Made by a program: the position numbers and the translations under genes | Shown: positions 63,125 to 64,000 of the stretch, piece after piece | Numbering within the stretch: position 1 is the first letter of the stretch | How the letters are laid out: each line of letters begins with the position of its first letter | Assembly: GCF_006385555.1 (NCBI RefSeq) | Contig: NZ_CP041036.1 | Coordinates: 3,534,001-3,598,000 of the forward strand | Origin: Shewanella polaris | GTDB lineage: Bacteria; Pseudomonadota; Gammaproteobacteria; Enterobacterales; Shewanellaceae | Reading direction: 5' to 3' | DNA: 64,000 bases | Notes under the pieces: generated by a model | The model's database searches: none | What the model saw: only the letters and a program-made list of their open reading frames with translations | What the model was told of the DNA's origin: nothing

Positions 63125-64000
63125 CTATTGCACCAGTTTATCGGGCCAACCATGGTTATCAATGTAATTTACTAAATTTTTCGGTCGATAATTACTGTCA
63201 TTCAGCCAACGAGTTTTTACCGATTGGTGTAATAATATCGGCACTTTCTCTGGATCTAGCTCGCGTATAAATCGTTTTTTAACCCGATAAAAACTGCGAT
63301 ATGAATCTTGAATATCTGCCATTGGATTAGGTAACAAGGCATCGGATAAGTGTAACTCGACCGTTAAGTTAACCGCTCGCGCTTGGCTTATCATCCACTG
63401 CAATGCAATATCAGACAAGGTGCTGCCATCATCATTGGGGGCAACGCTACCACCAATATTGCTGTGAGCACCAACAAACCATACCTGCTGAATGTCTATA
63501 CTCGTTCGAGGCGCCCAAATGGTGGGTTCAAAATCACTGCGGTGTTCATCTAACGCCAGAGCATGGCGCGCTACTTTGACATTTCGGCCTAGTTTAGTGT
63601 CGTAAAATTCATCTTTATCTTCAAACATGCCTAAAAATGAAAGCGGTATACCCATTGCGCCTACTGTGTCCCATACACCCACAAATTCCACTTCACGCGA
63701 TGGATGTGAATGTTGCTGACGAAACTGCACCGATCGTTCCCCCTCAGGGCTAAAAGGTTTAGTTTTCATTTTATAATGTTCAAAGGCATGTTGAATTAGC
63801 TTGGCGTCAGGACGGGTAACAATACCGCAATTATTGATTAGACCACACAAACAGCGCACGGTATAGGCTCCGCGGCTAAAACCAAACAGATAAATTTCAT
63901 CTCCCGCTGAGTAGTTTTGCACAATATAACGATAGGCATCCATAATGTTTTTATTCAGCCCTCGTCCCGTTATACCGCCAATAATAGCATCGTGGGATGA
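63125..64000 (-). CDS. DUF2235 (T6SS phospholipase-like alpha/beta hydrolase), partial
   Basis: The frame stays open to the window edge (ATG 63943 is internal): IGGITGRGLNKNIMDAYRYI continues upstream, so the 5' end is missing. The nucleophile elbow is FGFSRGAYTVR (GxSxG form) and the following LCGLINNCGIV, EVEFVGVWDTVGAMGIPLS and VWFVGAHSNIGGS are DUF2235 hallmarks. Members include type VI secretion lipase effectors (Tle1) and many housekeeping-like proteins; nothing here indicates T6SS. Confidence 0.85.
   Translation of the reverse strand, partial: SSHDAIIGGITGRGLNKNIMDAYRYIVQNYSAGDEIYLFGFSRGAYTVRCLCGLINNCGIVTRPDAKLIQHAFEHYKMKTKPFSPEGERSVQFRQQHSHPSREVEFVGVWDTVGAMGIPLSFLGMFEDKDEFYDTKLGRNVKVARHALALDEHRSDFEPTIWAPRTSIDIQQVWFVGAHSNIGGSVAPNDDGSTLSDIALQWMISQARAVNLTVELHLSDALLPNPMADIQDSYRSFYRVKKRFIRELDPEKVPILLHQSVKTRWLNDSNYRPKNLVNYIDNHGWPDKLVQ

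Noticed and set aside
1..64000. tRNA, rRNA or tmRNA genes
   Set aside because: I read both strands for conserved tRNA T-loop and rRNA segments and saw none; a covariance-model search would be decisive.

Overview
The window looks like chromosome from a marine, probably cold-adapted Shewanella (gammaproteobacterium). The DNA is AT-rich, the housekeeping genes (lptFG, pepA, holC-valS, glnD, rsuA, bolA) are gammaproteobacterial, and there are three OmcA/MtrC-type outer-membrane decaheme cytochromes. Several small families are typical of Shewanella and Vibrio (SEC-C protein, DUF2960-like, DUF2913-like, HTH_43-like). The species assignment is inference. No rRNA, tRNA, CRISPR array, phage module or transposase gene was found.

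Layout. 1-9.4 kb holds bolA, an alkB-family dioxygenase, a CorA channel, a PH-domain membrane pair (YdbS/YdbT-like), a universal stress protein with an FNR-like box, and an aldehyde dehydrogenase with a palindromic operator plus a TetR regulator. 9.5-14.1 kb holds small envelope and hypothetical genes and a clear DUF486 pseudogene. 14.2-23.8 kb is the conserved lptG-lptF / pepA / holC-valS block, followed at 23.9 kb by a POT-type transporter. 26-35.2 kb is a tandem array of three decaheme lipoprotein cytochromes, each with the same leader, hairpin over the ribosome-binding site and terminator, with a LysR gene upstream. 35.2-41.3 kb holds rsuA, glnD and assorted genes with a MITE-like repeat. 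41.7-44.0 kb is a bufferin-type metallophore operon (precursor, MNIO enzyme, BufC partner) whose precursor carries two tandem cysteine-rich modules.

44-64 kb is accessory. Two small two-TM membrane genes are associated with copies of a dispersed repeat family and an attC-like block. Between them is a minus-strand ABC efflux locus (HlyD adaptor, small membrane protein, ATPase, two FtsX permeases) followed by a sigma-54 response regulator and its kinase. The adaptor gene has a -24/-12-like promoter and strong upstream palindromes, which suggests a self-contained sensing-and-efflux circuit. Next comes an OmpR-type regulator/kinase pair, a PEBP-like periplasmic protein and MacA-MacB. ATGACAA-N2-TTGTCAT palindromes, matching the CusR/HprR box of E. 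coli, lie both before the regulator gene and before the PEBP-macAB genes. The window ends with BtuF and a DUF2235 hydrolase that runs off the right edge.

Main points for a second look: the duplicated bufferin precursor, the two sensor-efflux circuits with visible operators, the cytochrome array with a hairpin-embedded Shine-Dalgarno, and the repeat/attC-like modules around 44-45.6 and 54 kb.
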